In this document: positions 25,657 through 35,344 of the stretch, one piece after another
Position numbering within the stretch: position 1 is the stretch's first letter
Layout: each line of letters opens with the position of its first letter
Source of the DNA: Sulfurovum sp.
GTDB lineage: Bacteria > Campylobacterota > Campylobacteria > Campylobacterales > Sulfurovaceae
DNA: 64,000 nucleotides
Direction: 5' to 3'
NCBI GenBank assembly: GCA_021166685.1
Contig: JAJPEU010000005.1
Location: 1 to 64,000 of the forward strand
Notes under the pieces: model-generated
Databases searched by the model: none
What the model was told of the DNA's origin: nothing
Seen by the model: only the letters and a program-made list of their open reading frames with translations
Position numbers and translations under genes: made by a program

Positions 25657-26753
25657 AAACATCGCTTTTCTTTTTTACTTTTTTCTTCTTTCTTTTTTCG
25701 CTGCATGGACTTTTCTATCTTAGAGTAATTAAAAAATTGCTTGTTCCTGCCCGTGTTAAAAAAATATTTAAACTATTTTTAGGAATCAACTTTTTATTCA
25801 ATCTGCTTTATATGGGAGGAAGATACACGGACGCTATACCCAATGGGCTTTACTATCTCTTTTCAATTTCGATAGGTATCACCTTTGTACTGCTTTTATA
25901 TCTGATAGTGCATGAAGTCATCTATCTTCTTGGCAAAACCGTTAAAAAAATGGATCGATCAAAGAGAGATTTTATCAAAAAAAGTACAGACGGCATGCTC
26001 CTTGCCCTCTCGACAGGATATTTGAGTGCCGGAGCTTACGAAGGAAGCAAAGAACCTGCGATCAACATTATAGATTTTAAACATTTTGATTTTTCGATCG
26101 TTCAGATTAGTGATTTGCATATTGGAGGGCTTATAGACCAAAGCTTTGTAAAGGCATCTGTAGAAAAAATTAATGCGCTCGAGCCTGATGTTGTTTTTAT
26201 CACCGGTGATCTCATCGACACTAACATTGATCAAATCAAAGATGCGGTTATGGAACTTGACCGTATCGCTTCCAAGCACGGTATCTATTATGTCTTGGGC
26301 AACCATGAGTATTTTCACAACCCTCTCAAGATTATTGATTTTATGCAAAAGACGCAAATTAAAGTATTATTGAATGAAAATGTGATTATTGACGCCCTTA
26401 AACTCAATATCGTAGGGGTAACCGATCTTTTTGGATATCGTGTCGGCCTGCTGGTCCCCGATATCGATAAAGCGTTCAAGGGGTATAATGAAAATTATCA
26501 AACCATTCTTTTGGCACATCAGCCCAAGTTTATCGAGCAGCTCAAAAACTATGCGCCCGATCTCATACTTAGCGGACATACGCATGGCGGACAAATTTGG
26601 CCTTTTAATTATCTCGTAGGATTGCAGCAGCCCTATGTAAAAGGACTTCACACGCTTCCAAAAGGAAATCATATCTACATCAATAGCGGTATCGGATTTT
26701 GGGGACCTCCCATGAGACTGAATTCTCAAGCCGAAATCACCTATATTATTTAA
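25653..26753 (+). CDS. Membrane-bound metallophosphoesterase
   Basis: 366 residues. Three to four N-terminal membrane segments (to about residue 95), then a calcineurin-like phosphoesterase domain with all metal motifs: QISDLHIGG, ITGDLID, LGNHEYF, LLAHQPKF and LSGHTHGGQIWPF. This architecture is the YkuE/YaeI-like family; some members act on lipid-linked phosphates such as UDP-2,3-diacylglucosamine. The substrate here is unknown. Coupled to the DUF155 gene by ATGA overlap. Confidence 0.92.
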   Translation: MKTSLFFFTFFFFLFSLHGLFYLRVIKKLLVPARVKKIFKLFLGINFLFNLLYMGGRYTDAIPNGLYYLFSISIGITFVLLLYLIVHEVIYLLGKTVKKMDRSKRDFIKKSTDGMLLALSTGYLSAGAYEGSKEPAINIIDFKHFDFSIVQISDLHIGGLIDQSFVKASVEKINALEPDVVFITGDLIDTNIDQIKDAVMELDRIASKHGIYYVLGNHEYFHNPLKIIDFMQKTQIKVLLNENVIIDALKLNIVGVTDLFGYRVGLLVPDIDKAFKGYNENYQTILLAHQPKFIEQLKNYAPDLILSGHTHGGQIWPFNYLVGLQQPYVKGLHTLPKGNHIYINSGIGFWGPPMRLNSQAEITYII

Positions 26754-26822
26754 AGAACTGCGACAGATAAATAAGATGCGGAAGAAGGCTGTTTAGGAGG
26801 ATGTTTCTAATCTCCCATACGA

Positions 26823-26828
26823 TATAAT
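26823..26828 (+). promoter_or_regulatory. -10 box of trpB-pepA
   Basis: GATATAATCC, about 32 bp before the trpB ATG, giving a short leader with no room for a trp leader peptide or attenuator. Confidence 0.45.
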
Positions 26829-26859
26829 CCAAATATTAACAAAAACGAGAGTAGCATAA

Positions 26860-28083
26860 ATGAAAAATAACACCATGTTTTATATCCCTAGACCAAGTCC
26901 GAATGATCCTGATGCATTGGGGCATTTTGGCAAATTTGGCGGGCGTTTTGTACCCGAAACGCTGATGCCTGCACTTGAACAGCTTCGGCTTGACTATGAA
27001 GCGGTACGTTTTGATCCTGATTTTTGGGGAGAGGTGGATTATTACTATAAGCATTATGTAGGACGGCCATCGGCACTTTATTATGCGGCAAATATTTCTA
27101 AAGAGATAGGTGCAAAAGTATACCTAAAAAGAGAAGACCTCAATCATACCGGAGCCCACAAGATCAATCATGCCGTAGCCCAAGCCGTTTTGGCAAAAAG
27201 ACTGGGAAAGAAAAAAATTATCGCAGAAACAGGTGCAGGTCAACATGGAGTGGCCACGGCCACCGTAGCCGCACTTTTTGGATTGGAATGCGAAGTATTC
27301 ATGGGAGCCAAAGATGTGATGCGCCAAGAGCTCAATGTCTTTCGTATGAAACTATTGGGCACAAAAGTACATCCGGTTGAATCAGGAAGCAAAACACTCA
27401 AAGATGCCATGAACGAGGCCATTCGGCACTGGGTAACAAATGCCAGAGATACCTATTATCTTATCGGCACGGTAGCCGGTCCGCATCCCTATCCCATGAT
27501 GGTTCGCGATATCCAATCCATTATCGGATGGGAAGCAAAACAGCAACTTCAAGAAGCAGAAGGATGTTTGCCGGACAAAGTCATCGCCTGTATCGGCGGA
27601 GGCTCAAATGCAATGGGGATCTTCAATCATTTTCTGGAAGATGAAAGTGTAGAGTGTATCGGCATTGAAGCGGGCGGAGAAGGACTCGATTGCAAACATG
27701 GCTGCTCTCTTGAAAAAGGTACTCCGGGCGTGCTTCATGGCCAGCTTACCTATCTGCTCCAGGATAAAGACGGACAGATACAAGAGGCGCACTCCATTTC
27801 TGCAGGTTTAGACTATCCCGGAATCGGCCCGGAACATGCCTATTTGAAAGATATGAAAAAAGTTACCTATGACCACATTACCGATGATGAAGCGCTTGAT
27901 GCTTTTGTATGGCTTTCGCAAAAAGAAGGTATCATCCCTGCTTTTGAAAGTTCTCACGCTATAGCCTATTTAAAAAAAATGAAACCAGAATCAATCAAAG
28001 ATAAGATTATCCTTATCAGTCTTTCAGGGCGCGGAGACAAAGATATGATACAGGCAAAAGAAATCTTAAAAGACCAATTTTAA
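26860..28083 (+). CDS. trpB: Tryptophan synthase beta subunit
   Basis: 407 residues. Condenses indole with serine using PLP. Conserved TrpB1 blocks: [19 protein letters not shown] near residue 21, PLP lysine in [39 protein letters not shown] and the C-terminal SLSGRGDKD. The usual GRPTPL is GRPSAL here. No trpA, trpC or other trp gene is next to it; pepA follows 9 bp later. Clearly the main TrpB type, not the TrpB2 form. Confidence 0.97.
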   Translation: MKNNTMFYIPRPSPNDPDALGHFGKFGGRFVPETLMPALEQLRLDYEAVRFDPDFWGEVDYYYKHYVGRPSALYYAANISKEIGAKVYLKREDLNHTGAHKINHAVAQAVLAKRLGKKKIIAETGAGQHGVATATVAALFGLECEVFMGAKDVMRQELNVFRMKLLGTKVHPVESGSKTLKDAMNEAIRHWVTNARDTYYLIGTVAGPHPYPMMVRDIQSIIGWEAKQQLQEAEGCLPDKVIACIGGGSNAMGIFNHFLEDESVECIGIEAGGEGLDCKHGCSLEKGTPGVLHGQLTYLLQDKDGQIQEAHSISAGLDYPGIGPEHAYLKDMKKVTYDHITDDEALDAFVWLSQKEGIIPAFESSHAIAYLKKMKPESIKDKIILISLSGRGDKDMIQAKEILKDQF

Positions 28084-28092
28084 AGGATACAT

Positions 28093-29556
28093 ATGAATTT
28101 TGAACTCACCATAGCACCCCTAAATGATATTAAGAGCGATCTGCAGATCATTATGGTTGTAGAAAACGATCTTAAGCACTCTTTTATTCATGATAAAAAA
28201 CTACTCAAAAAAGCAGGATTTAAAGGAGGCCAAGACGAAACTGTTCTTTTTTTGGAGCATGACAGGCTCTATGTCGGTGTAGAAAAGATCAGCGGCGCCA
28301 ACATAAGAACGGCAACCGCATCGGCTATACGCGCACTTGCATCAACAAAGTATAAACATATCAGCATTGCCAGCTACATGAACTCAGAAAAATGTACTGC
28401 TATGCTTAGGGCAATGGTTGAAGGATTCATTCTGGGCGCTTATCGTTTTGAGACGTACAAGAGCGAAAAATCCATAAACCCCGTTAAAGAGATTACTATT
28501 TCTCTAGAGGAATATCATGGATACACTTTAAACATAGATGTGTGTGCGCAAACATTAAATCGAGCACAGATCGTTGCCGAAGCAACAAACTTCACGCGCG
28601 ATATCGTCAATACCACACCGGATGACTGCTATCCCGATGTAATAGCTCAGATTGCTGATACCCTGGCAAAAGAAAACGGTTTGGAATGTACCGTTCTTAA
28701 ACCCAAAGCACTCAAAAAAGAGAAAATGGAAGCTCTGCTGGCAGTTGCACGTGCAAGCCGCCATAAACCTAGAGTGATACATCTTGCGCATAAACCTGAA
28801 AACCCAAAAGCGGTCATTTCGATTGTAGGAAAAGGTCTTACCTATGACAGCGGCGGGCTCAGTCTTAAACCCGGCGACTATATGGTGACAATGAAATCCG
28901 ATAAAAGCGGCGGGTCTGCAGTGCTTGGGATTATGAAAGCGGTCTCAGATATGAACTTGCCTATCGAAGTGCACGGTTTTATCGGCGCTGTAGAAAACAT
29001 GATCGGAGGAGATGCTTATAAACCCGATGATGTTCTTAAAGCCAAGAATGGTAAAACCATCGAAGTAAGAAATACCGATGCCGAAGGACGACTTGTACTT
29101 GCAGATGTACTCGCATATGCCCAGCAAGAGGTCAAAGCCGACTATCTGTTTGACTTTGCAACCCTGACGGGCGCCTGTGTTGTAGGGGTAGGAAACTACA
29201 CCTCCGGTGTCATGGGCAACAGCGATATTCCTAAAAATCTCATTATTGATGCGGCGCAAAGTTCCGGAGAATTGGTAACCAAGCTTGATTTTAACCGCTA
29301 CCTCAAAAAGACGCTCAAGTCTGAAATTGCAGACATTTGCAACATTTCCAATACAAGATACGGAGGAGCAGTCACAGCAGCCATGTTTCTTTCTGAATTT
29401 ATTGATGATGCGCACAAAGACAAATGGGCGCACATCGATATTGCCGGACCGGCATTTGTAGAACATGTATGGGGAGAAAATCCGCATGGTGCGTCGGGTG
29501 CCGGCGTAAGAATGATGGTCAGACTGCTTGAAAAACTAACGCAACACAAAGTCTGA
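28093..29556 (+). CDS. pepA: Leucyl aminopeptidase (M17 family)
   Basis: 487 residues, cytosolic hexameric metallo-aminopeptidase that trims N-terminal residues from peptides. M17 motifs: GKGLTYDSGGLSLKPG with metal-ligand K/D, MKSDKSGGSAV and the signature NTDAEGRLVLADVLAYA. The N-terminal macro-like domain (to ~165) is diverged as usual. AAAGGA sits just before the ATG; part of one transcript with trpB. Confidence 0.96.
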   Translation: MNFELTIAPLNDIKSDLQIIMVVENDLKHSFIHDKKLLKKAGFKGGQDETVLFLEHDRLYVGVEKISGANIRTATASAIRALASTKYKHISIASYMNSEKCTAMLRAMVEGFILGAYRFETYKSEKSINPVKEITISLEEYHGYTLNIDVCAQTLNRAQIVAEATNFTRDIVNTTPDDCYPDVIAQIADTLAKENGLECTVLKPKALKKEKMEALLAVARASRHKPRVIHLAHKPENPKAVISIVGKGLTYDSGGLSLKPGDYMVTMKSDKSGGSAVLGIMKAVSDMNLPIEVHGFIGAVENMIGGDAYKPDDVLKAKNGKTIEVRNTDAEGRLVLADVLAYAQQEVKADYLFDFATLTGACVVGVGNYTSGVMGNSDIPKNLIIDAAQSSGELVTKLDFNRYLKKTLKSEIADICNISNTRYGGAVTAAMFLSEFIDDAHKDKWAHIDIAGPAFVEHVWGENPHGASGAGVRMMVRLLEKLTQHKV

Positions 29557-29565
29557 TATTTTTTA

Positions 29566-29590
29566 TCGGGAAACGTCAAAACTTTCCCGA
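29566..29590. terminator. Stem-loop between convergent pepA and Kef-type genes
   Basis: Perfect 8 bp stem TCGGGAAA/TTTCCCGA with a 9 nt loop, placed 10 bp after pepA and 19 bp beyond the antiporter stop. T-rich stretches are not tight against it, but it is the only hairpin available to both. Confidence 0.55.
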
Positions 29591-29608
29591 CATGCCAAAT
29601 CTTCTTTT

Positions 29609-31237
29609 TTATTCTTTTTTATAATTCAATTGGCAAGTTAAAGCTTTTTGAGTGAGCATATCAGCAACAATGTCTCTGCTGTTGACAATATGCTTAATGC
29701 CGAGCGAGGCGATAATTTCTCCTTCAATCGTATTGCTGACCTTAACGATACTGTTGATATGGTCACCGAAAGAAACGATATTTTCACAAATCAACCGTTT
29801 TTGTATCTCATTTTCTATCGTCACAATAATCGCCACAGAATCAGTCACATTAAAATGCTCCAAGGCCATTTTATTTGCAGCATTGGCAAGAAAAATTGTA
29901 CTCTCCCCTTTAATAATGGCCGCGTCTACAATTTTGACATCATGTTCAAGTATGACATAAAGCAGATTCCTCTCTCTAAAAGTTCTTGCAAGCTTTTGGC
30001 CTATCGGTCCATAGCCGCAGATAATGATATGTCCGGCATAAGTTCCCCCTATCATTGCACGTTCACGCAACTCCTCGGGCTCAACAGTAAGCAAATCGGA
30101 TATCTTCTTAATATTTTTTAGCACAAACGGAGTAATGATCATCGAAAGCACCACTGTGATTGTTAGAATCTGATTTAGCTGATAATCAATCAAATGAACT
30201 CCTTTGGCAAGCTCAAAAACAGCCAAAGCAAACTCTCCGACCTGAAAAAGCGCAAATGCCGACTTCAATGCGGTTCTTCTTTGTATAAAAAATTGCAAAA
30301 TACCCCAAATGATAAGCCCTTTGATAGCCAGAATGCTTACCAATAACCCTAATATTTCCATTCCATAATCAACAAAAGAGTGCCAGTCTATCTGCATACC
30401 TATCGTGACAAAAAATATACCCAAAAGAATATCCCTAAAAGGGACCAGGTTCGCTTCTATGCGGTAACGGTACTTGGTTTCAGCCAATGTCATGCCCACC
30501 AAAAAAGCACCTAGCGAATAAGTAAAACCAAATGCATGCGCAAGCACTGAAGCACCGATAACTCCCAAAAGCACGGCAATCAAAAAAATTTCATCAGAAT
30601 CAGTTGAGGTGATCATATCAAAGAAGCGTTCCAAAAAATATTTACCAATTAAAAAAATAATCAAAAAAACAATTACAGCACCCACAAATGCCTGCAACAA
30701 CAATGTGCCAACCGATGCTGTTTTGGAAGCAAAAAGAGAAACCATCAAAAGAATCGGAATAACAGCCAGATCTTGAAAGATAAGGATTCCCACCGAAATG
30801 CGCCCGTATCCGGAATGAATGTCGCGGTTGTCATTGAGCACCTTTAGTACGATCGCCGTAGAGGAAAGAGAGAGTGCAAACCCGACAATAATCGCACTTT
30901 CAATCCTGAGTCCGAAAATCCAGTGTCCGAGTGCAGTAAACAAAAGTCCCAATAAAATGACCTCAAGCCCTCCATAGACAAAAACCTCTTTTTTCATTTT
31001 TCTAAGGTGGGATATTGAAAATTCGAGCCCTATTGTAAACATCAAAAACACGATTCCAAATTCAGCCAAGTGTGACAAAAAGTCTTTGGATTCTTTACCA
31101 AAGTGAAAAACAGTTGAGATAGCAAGCCCCGAAAAAATATATCCTATTACAGTCGGAATAGCGAATTTTTTTAAAAAAACATTCGATAACGTCGAGAGTG
31201 CAATCGTCATAATAAGTATTAGCATCCCGTTTTCCAT
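29609..31237 (-). CDS. Kef-type cation:proton antiporter with TrkA-N domain
   Basis: 542 residues. About 12-13 membrane segments of the CPA2 exchanger domain (to ~375) including GFALSLSSTAIVLKVL and YSLGAFLVGMTLAETKY, then a cytoplasmic TrkA-N (RCK) nucleotide-binding domain beginning HIIICGYGPIGQKLARTF near residue 403. Exchanges K+ or Na+ for H+ and is gated by nucleotide or glutathione-type ligands in relatives. Own promoter: TATAAT on the minus strand at 31263-31268 and AGGGGGA before the ATG. Confidence 0.93.
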   Translation of the reverse strand: MENGMLILIMTIALSTLSNVFLKKFAIPTVIGYIFSGLAISTVFHFGKESKDFLSHLAEFGIVFLMFTIGLEFSISHLRKMKKEVFVYGGLEVILLGLLFTALGHWIFGLRIESAIIVGFALSLSSTAIVLKVLNDNRDIHSGYGRISVGILIFQDLAVIPILLMVSLFASKTASVGTLLLQAFVGAVIVFLIIFLIGKYFLERFFDMITSTDSDEIFLIAVLLGVIGASVLAHAFGFTYSLGAFLVGMTLAETKYRYRIEANLVPFRDILLGIFFVTIGMQIDWHSFVDYGMEILGLLVSILAIKGLIIWGILQFFIQRRTALKSAFALFQVGEFALAVFELAKGVHLIDYQLNQILTITVVLSMIITPFVLKNIKKISDLLTVEPEELRERAMIGGTYAGHIIICGYGPIGQKLARTFRERNLLYVILEHDVKIVDAAIIKGESTIFLANAANKMALEHFNVTDSVAIIVTIENEIQKRLICENIVSFGDHINSIVKVSNTIEGEIIASLGIKHIVNSRDIVADMLTQKALTCQLNYKKE

Positions 31238-31328
31238 CGTTACAATCCCCCTGCTTTTTCGTATTATATACTCTTTTTCTTATACTGCTATAAAAGACTG
31301 ACTAATCGCTTTTTGAACATTTTTTGGA

Positions 31329-31334
31329 TAAAAT
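31329..31334 (+). promoter_or_regulatory. -10 box of ychF
   Basis: GGATAAAATTACAC, followed by AAGGA just ahead of the ychF ATG. It diverges from the antiporter promoter 60 bp to the left. Confidence 0.45.
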
Positions 31335-31366
31335 TACACTAATTTATAAACACAATAAGGAATATC

Positions 31367-32470
31367 ATGGGATTAGGCATAGGACTTGTAGGGCTACCAA
31401 ATGTAGGGAAATCAACCACTTTTAACGCGCTTACAAAAGCACAGAATGCAGAAAGTGCAAATTACCCGTTTTGTACAATAGAACCAAACAAGGCCATAGT
31501 GCCAGTCCCTGATGCCAGGCTTGACGCTCTTTCAAAAATTGTAAATCCTGAACGTGTTCAGCATTCTACTCTTGATTTTGTAGATATTGCAGGGCTTGTA
31601 AAAGGCGCAAGCAAAGGTGAAGGTCTGGGCAATAAATTTCTCTCCAATATACGTGAAACAGAAGTAATTCTTGAAATTGTAAGATGTTTTGAAGATGATA
31701 ATATTACCCATGTAGAAGGTTCAATAGATCCGATACGCGACATAGAGATCATTGAGCAAGAATTGCTTCTAGCCGACATTGATTCTCTGCAAAAACGAAT
31801 CGACAACCTCGCCAGAAGAGCCAAAGGCAATGACAGAGAAGCCAAAGTACAATTGGAAATCGCGCAGCAGCTTATGGAATTTATTGCCGAGGGCAATCCT
31901 GCATCAAGTTTTGAAGGCAAAAACGAAGAAACCTTTTTAGCTCTAAACAAAGAGCTCAGACTGCTGACCAGCAAAGAGATCATGTACGGAGCGAATGTTG
32001 ATGAAGACGGTCTGATCGAAGACAATACATTTGTCAAATTACTCAAAGAATATGCCCAAAAAAACAACAGAGAAGTAATCAAACTTTGCGCTAAAGTCGA
32101 AGAGGAGATGGTAGGCTTTGACGAAGAAGAAAAAACAGAAATGCTGGAATCTTTAGGAGTCACCGAATCAGGACTTGACCAGATTATCAGAAAAGGTTTT
32201 GAGAAACTCGGATTAATGAGTTATTTTACAGCGGGTGTCAAAGAGGTTCGCGCCTGGACCATTCGCCAAAATACCACCGCTCCCAAAGCTGCTGCTGTTA
32301 TCCATAATGACTTCGAAAAAGGCTTCATACGCGCAGAGGTCATCAGCTATGAAGACTTTATCGCCTGCAATGGTGAAGCCGGAGCCAAAGAAGCAGGAAA
32401 AATGCGGCTTGAGGGCAAAGAGTATATCGTACGAGACGGCGATGTTATGCACTTTAGATTTAATGTATAA
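31367..32470 (+). CDS. ychF: Redox-regulated OLA1-type ATPase YchF
   Basis: 367 residues. P-loop [14 protein letters not shown] at residues 9-22, the non-canonical specificity motif that makes YchF prefer ATP over GTP (NRE-type region), switch motif [20 protein letters not shown], a coiled coil domain (~130-190) and a C-terminal TGS domain starting near [14 protein letters not shown]. Ribosome-associated stress-response ATPase. First gene of a run with a lipoprotein and a DUF1456 gene 8 bp apart each. Confidence 0.96.
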   Translation: MGLGIGLVGLPNVGKSTTFNALTKAQNAESANYPFCTIEPNKAIVPVPDARLDALSKIVNPERVQHSTLDFVDIAGLVKGASKGEGLGNKFLSNIRETEVILEIVRCFEDDNITHVEGSIDPIRDIEIIEQELLLADIDSLQKRIDNLARRAKGNDREAKVQLEIAQQLMEFIAEGNPASSFEGKNEETFLALNKELRLLTSKEIMYGANVDEDGLIEDNTFVKLLKEYAQKNNREVIKLCAKVEEEMVGFDEEEKTEMLESLGVTESGLDQIIRKGFEKLGLMSYFTAGVKEVRAWTIRQNTTAPKAAAVIHNDFEKGFIRAEVISYEDFIACNGEAGAKEAGKMRLEGKEYIVRDGDVMHFRFNV

Positions 32471-32478
32471 CAAATAGC

Positions 32479-32940
32479 ATGAAACAGTTTTTTCTGCTTG
32501 GATGCATGACTTTAATTTTCTTGGGATGCGACACTAAAAAGGGAGCTTTTCTTAACACTGTAGAAAGTCAAAATGATCTGACTGTCAGTATCAACAAATT
32601 TATCTCTACCCTTCCTGCACAGGGTTTGAGTTATTTTGAAACAATCGATCACTCCAAAAATGCACAAAATGCAGGGATGACACTTAAGCCCGAAACCGTG
32701 GTTGTTTTCGGTGATCCGAAAACAGGAACACTTTTGATGCAATGCAACCCTTCCGTGGGACTGGATCTGCCGCTTCGTATGCTTTTTACGACTGACTATA
32801 CGGGCAAAACGACATTAACCTTCACAAATCCGGAATACTGGTCACTGAAGCACAACATCAAAGACGACAAATGCTTGGATATCATTACAAAAATTAAAAT
32901 AACAATGCAAACATTAGCCCAAGAAGCAGCAAAAAAGTAG
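32479..32940 (+). CDS. Putative lipoprotein of unknown function
   Basis: 153 residues. Signal with lipobox LIFLGC, Cys near residue 18. The mature part contains GLSYFETIDHSKNAQNAG and KPETVVVFGDPKTGTLLMQ and PLRMLFTTDYTGKTTLTF, which looks like the DUF302 fold (a small alpha/beta domain found in many lipoproteins and secreted proteins). That assignment rests on the F.tidH..nA..ag pattern. No clear ribosome-binding site; probably coupled to ychF translation. Confidence 0.82.
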   Translation: MKQFFLLGCMTLIFLGCDTKKGAFLNTVESQNDLTVSINKFISTLPAQGLSYFETIDHSKNAQNAGMTLKPETVVVFGDPKTGTLLMQCNPSVGLDLPLRMLFTTDYTGKTTLTFTNPEYWSLKHNIKDDKCLDIITKIKITMQTLAQEAAKK

Positions 32941-32948
32941 GTAATACA

Positions 32949-33422
32949 TTGAAAACAAACGACATTCTCTATAAGATAAAAACAGCACTCAATCTTGACA
33001 ATGAAACCATTTTAAAGGCATATGCTTTGTCCTCATACGGTATGAACCCTGAGCATTTGGAAAATCTGCTCAAACGTCGACAGGACAAAGGATTTAAAAT
33101 TTGTACCTATGAAGAGTTAGGAGTATTTCTTGACGGATTGGTGCTGCTCAAAAGAGGTCCGAGCCCCAAAAAACAAAATGACGACGAGGCAGTAGAACTC
33201 ACAAACAATCTTATTCTTAAAAAACTTCGTATTGCACTTGAACTCAAAGAGCCTGAAACTGAAATCATTTTTAATCTCGCTGATGTTCATCTCACCAAAC
33301 AGCAGCTCGCAGCTTTTTTCCGCAAAGAAAACCATAAAAATTTTAAAGTCTGTTCGGATGAGCTTCTTATGGCATTTTTAGAGGGATTGGATGAATTCTA
33401 TTATATTGGAAATGATGAATAG
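32949..33422 (+). CDS. DUF1456 (YehS-like) protein
   Basis: 157 residues forming two copies of the DUF1456 unit: TNDILYKIKTALNLDNE with YEELGVFLDGLVLLKRG, then NLILKKLRIALELKE with SDELLMAFLEGLDEFY. The start is TTG, 7 nt after TAGGT. The family is all-helical and common in bacteria; its function is unknown. Last gene of the ychF run. Confidence 0.85.
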   Translation: MKTNDILYKIKTALNLDNETILKAYALSSYGMNPEHLENLLKRRQDKGFKICTYEELGVFLDGLVLLKRGPSPKKQNDDEAVELTNNLILKKLRIALELKEPETEIIFNLADVHLTKQQLAAFFRKENHKNFKVCSDELLMAFLEGLDEFYYIGNDE

Positions 33423-33570
33423 ATTTATTTGCCCCAAAATGGTACAACACTGCCGGGGACATAGTAGATTGAGTTTATAGGTTGGAAATTTTGCTCCTCT
33501 GTTCTTCCGCTTTTTAGTTGCAAAACAGTACTTGCTATTATAAAATATTTCAGCTATACTTCTTCTATTG

Positions 33571-33608
33571 AAAGATGATTTAGAGTTTCATCTTTGGTTT
33601 GTTTTTAT
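33571..33608 (+). terminator. Intrinsic terminator upstream of the cold-shock gene
   Basis: 8 bp stem AAAGATGA/TCATCTTT with a 9 nt loop followed by GGTTTGTTTTTATT. It lies 150 bp after the DUF1456 stop and just ahead of the cold-shock promoter. A TTGCAA (33518) to TAAAAT (33541) pair with 17 bp spacing sits shortly upstream, so it could also end a very short separate RNA. Confidence 0.65.
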
Positions 33609-33628
33609 TGATGACCTTTCGTTAGCTG

Positions 33629-33634
33629 TATAAT
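33629..33634 (+). promoter_or_regulatory. -10 box of the cold-shock protein gene
   Basis: GCTGTATAATCC; transcription would start near 33641, leaving a leader of about 70 nt that ends in AAAGGAATTGCA before the ATG. Confidence 0.5.
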
Positions 33635-33712
33635 CCACCCTCAAAGAATACTCCACTTTTATATTTTCAACCGCTTCAGCAATGAAGTGCATCAATAAAC
33701 AAAGGAATTGCA

Positions 33713-33931
33713 ATGGCAAATCAAATGAATGGAACCGTTAAATGGTTCAACAGTGAAAAAGGTTTTGGATTTATCCAACCAGACGATGGAAGCAAAGATG
33801 TGTTTGTACATTTTCGTCAAATCAACAGTAATGGTTACGGTCGTGTAGACTTAAGCGAGAATCAAAAAGTTTCTTTCGTAATCGGACAAGGTGAAAAAGG
33901 TCCACAGGCTGAAAACGTTACTATTCTCTAA
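33713..33931 (+). CDS. Cold-shock domain protein (CspA family)
   Basis: 72 residues, a single OB-fold cold-shock domain. RNA-binding motifs RNP1 (KGFGFIQP) and RNP2 (VFVHF) are intact after GTVKWFNSE. Acts as an RNA chaperone. A 70 nt leader and a downstream UUCG-loop hairpin frame the gene. The only single-domain nucleic-acid chaperone in the window. Confidence 0.96.
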   Translation: MANQMNGTVKWFNSEKGFGFIQPDDGSKDVFVHFRQINSNGYGRVDLSENQKVSFVIGQGEKGPQAENVTIL

Positions 33932-33983
33932 TTTTTGAAGAACACTAACCTTTAACATTGGGGTATGAAAAATTATTTCAACC

Positions 33984-34005
33984 GTCCGTCTCTTCGGAGA
34001 TGGAC
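33984..34005 (+). terminator. UUCG-tetraloop hairpin after the cold-shock gene
   Basis: 9 bp stem GTCCGTCTC/GAGATGGAC with one G-U pair closing a C(UUCG)G tetraloop, an exceptionally stable RNA hairpin. No T-run follows, so it may protect the 3' end of the mRNA more than terminate. Confidence 0.5.
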
Positions 34006-34099
34006 TATGCACCATGACAATCCAAAGTAAAAAATAAACGTCTTATCTTTTTTCTCCTACAGTCCGATCAGTCTGCCATCACAATTCAAAAATAACTCT

Positions 34100-34654
34100 T
34101 TATGAAAATAGCGTATGCGTCAAAAGTATCTTCACTCCGATACCTATAAGCATAACACCCCCGAAAATCTCTGCTTTTCCTTCCAGGAAACTTCCGCCTT
34201 TTGTTCCCCAAAAAACTCCCGCGTAACTAAAAATAAAAGTAACAAGAGCGATAAATACCATTGATACAAAAGGATTTAATTCAAGCAATCCCAACGTAAA
34301 TCCTGCAGCCAAAGCATCTATGCTTGTAGCGACGGCAAGAAGCAATAAAACCTTGTTTGTAAAAGCTGCAAACTCCTCTTCTACTTTTTCTCCGAAACTC
34401 TCATAGATCATCTTGCCCCCGATAAGGCTCAAAAGTACAAAAGCAATCCAATGATCCACAGACTCAATAAAGCTTCCAACTCCGATACTTGCCAAATATC
34501 CAAAAAGCGGCATTATGCCCTGAAAAACACCAAAAAAAAGTCCTACTTTTGTCGCCAGAAGTTTAGTAAAACTGTTATTTTTCACACCGATACCAACCGA
34601 TACCGCAAAAGCATCCATGCTAAGTGCGAATGCCAAAAATAAAACTTCTATCAT
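34100..34654 (-). CDS. mntP: Manganese efflux pump MntP
   Basis: 184 residues, six membrane helices in two related halves, with acidic residues in helices: FALSMDAFAVSVGIGVKN at the N-terminus and ATSIDALAAGFTLGLL in the second half. Exports Mn2+. The open frame runs on to 34951 across the divergent methyltransferase gene, but the ATG at 34654 follows GAGGA and begins the first helix, giving the family's normal length. Confidence 0.93.
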   Translation of the reverse strand: MIEVLFLAFALSMDAFAVSVGIGVKNNSFTKLLATKVGLFFGVFQGIMPLFGYLASIGVGSFIESVDHWIAFVLLSLIGGKMIYESFGEKVEEEFAAFTNKVLLLLAVATSIDALAAGFTLGLLELNPFVSMVFIALVTFIFSYAGVFWGTKGGSFLEGKAEIFGGVMLIGIGVKILLTHTLFS

Positions 34655-34727
34655 AAAAAATCCTCGATACATAGTTGCATTGTTTTTCCAGCAAATTTTG
34701 ATAGAATCATACCTAAAAAGGCTAAAA

Positions 34728-35300
34728 ATGGCACAAGAAGACAAACTCCGCTGGGATGCAAAATACAAAAACAATCCCATTCCAAACTCTCCTATTGCAC
34801 TGGTTACGCAAAACATAGCTCTTGCAAAAGGAAACAAAGCTCTCGATATTGCCTGCGGCATGGGAAGACACAGCAAATATTTGGCTTCCGCCGGTTTTGA
34901 GGTGGATGCACTGGACATCAGTTCTGTCGCCATAGCATCTCTAAAAAACATTCCTCATATTCAGGCCAAAGAGGTTGATTTTGACACCTATACCTTATCG
35001 CAAAATAGCTACGATCTAATCGTGTGCACTTATTTTCTTAAACGTTTGCTTTTTCCTCAAATTGTCAATGCTCTAAAAAAGGATGGCATTTTTATTTATG
35101 AAACGTTCTTGTATCACCCCGAAAATGAAAAAGCGCCATCTGAGCGCACATTTTTGCTTGAAAAGGGAGAATTGGAAAGCGCTTTTAATGAAACATGCGA
35201 ATTGCTGCATATTAGTGAATACTGGGATACTGATATAAGCGGAACCAAAACAATGAAGGCTTCCATGGTCGCAAGAAAAAAATGTCGGGACAGATACTAA
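34728..35300 (+). CDS. SAM-dependent class I methyltransferase
   Basis: 190 residues. SAM-binding motif LDIACGMGRHSKYLA near residue 40, followed by VDALDISSVAI and YDLIVCTYFLKR. Resembles TehB/tellurite-resistance-like or ubiquinone-type small methyltransferases; substrate unknown. The preferred ATG at 34728 follows AAAAAGG; an upstream extension would overlap mntP and lacks domain similarity. Confidence 0.85.
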   Translation: MAQEDKLRWDAKYKNNPIPNSPIALVTQNIALAKGNKALDIACGMGRHSKYLASAGFEVDALDISSVAIASLKNIPHIQAKEVDFDTYTLSQNSYDLIVCTYFLKRLLFPQIVNALKKDGIFIYETFLYHPENEKAPSERTFLLEKGELESAFNETCELLHISEYWDTDISGTKTMKASMVARKKCRDRY

Positions 35301-35344
35301 AAATTATAAATGTGATTCAAGAACCGAATGTCAAGCAATGGCTA

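Noticed and set aside
34655..34951. Upstream extension of mntP by 99 codons
   Set aside because: It would overlap the divergent methyltransferase gene, has no similarity to the family, and the ATG at 34654 has GAGGA and starts at the first helix.
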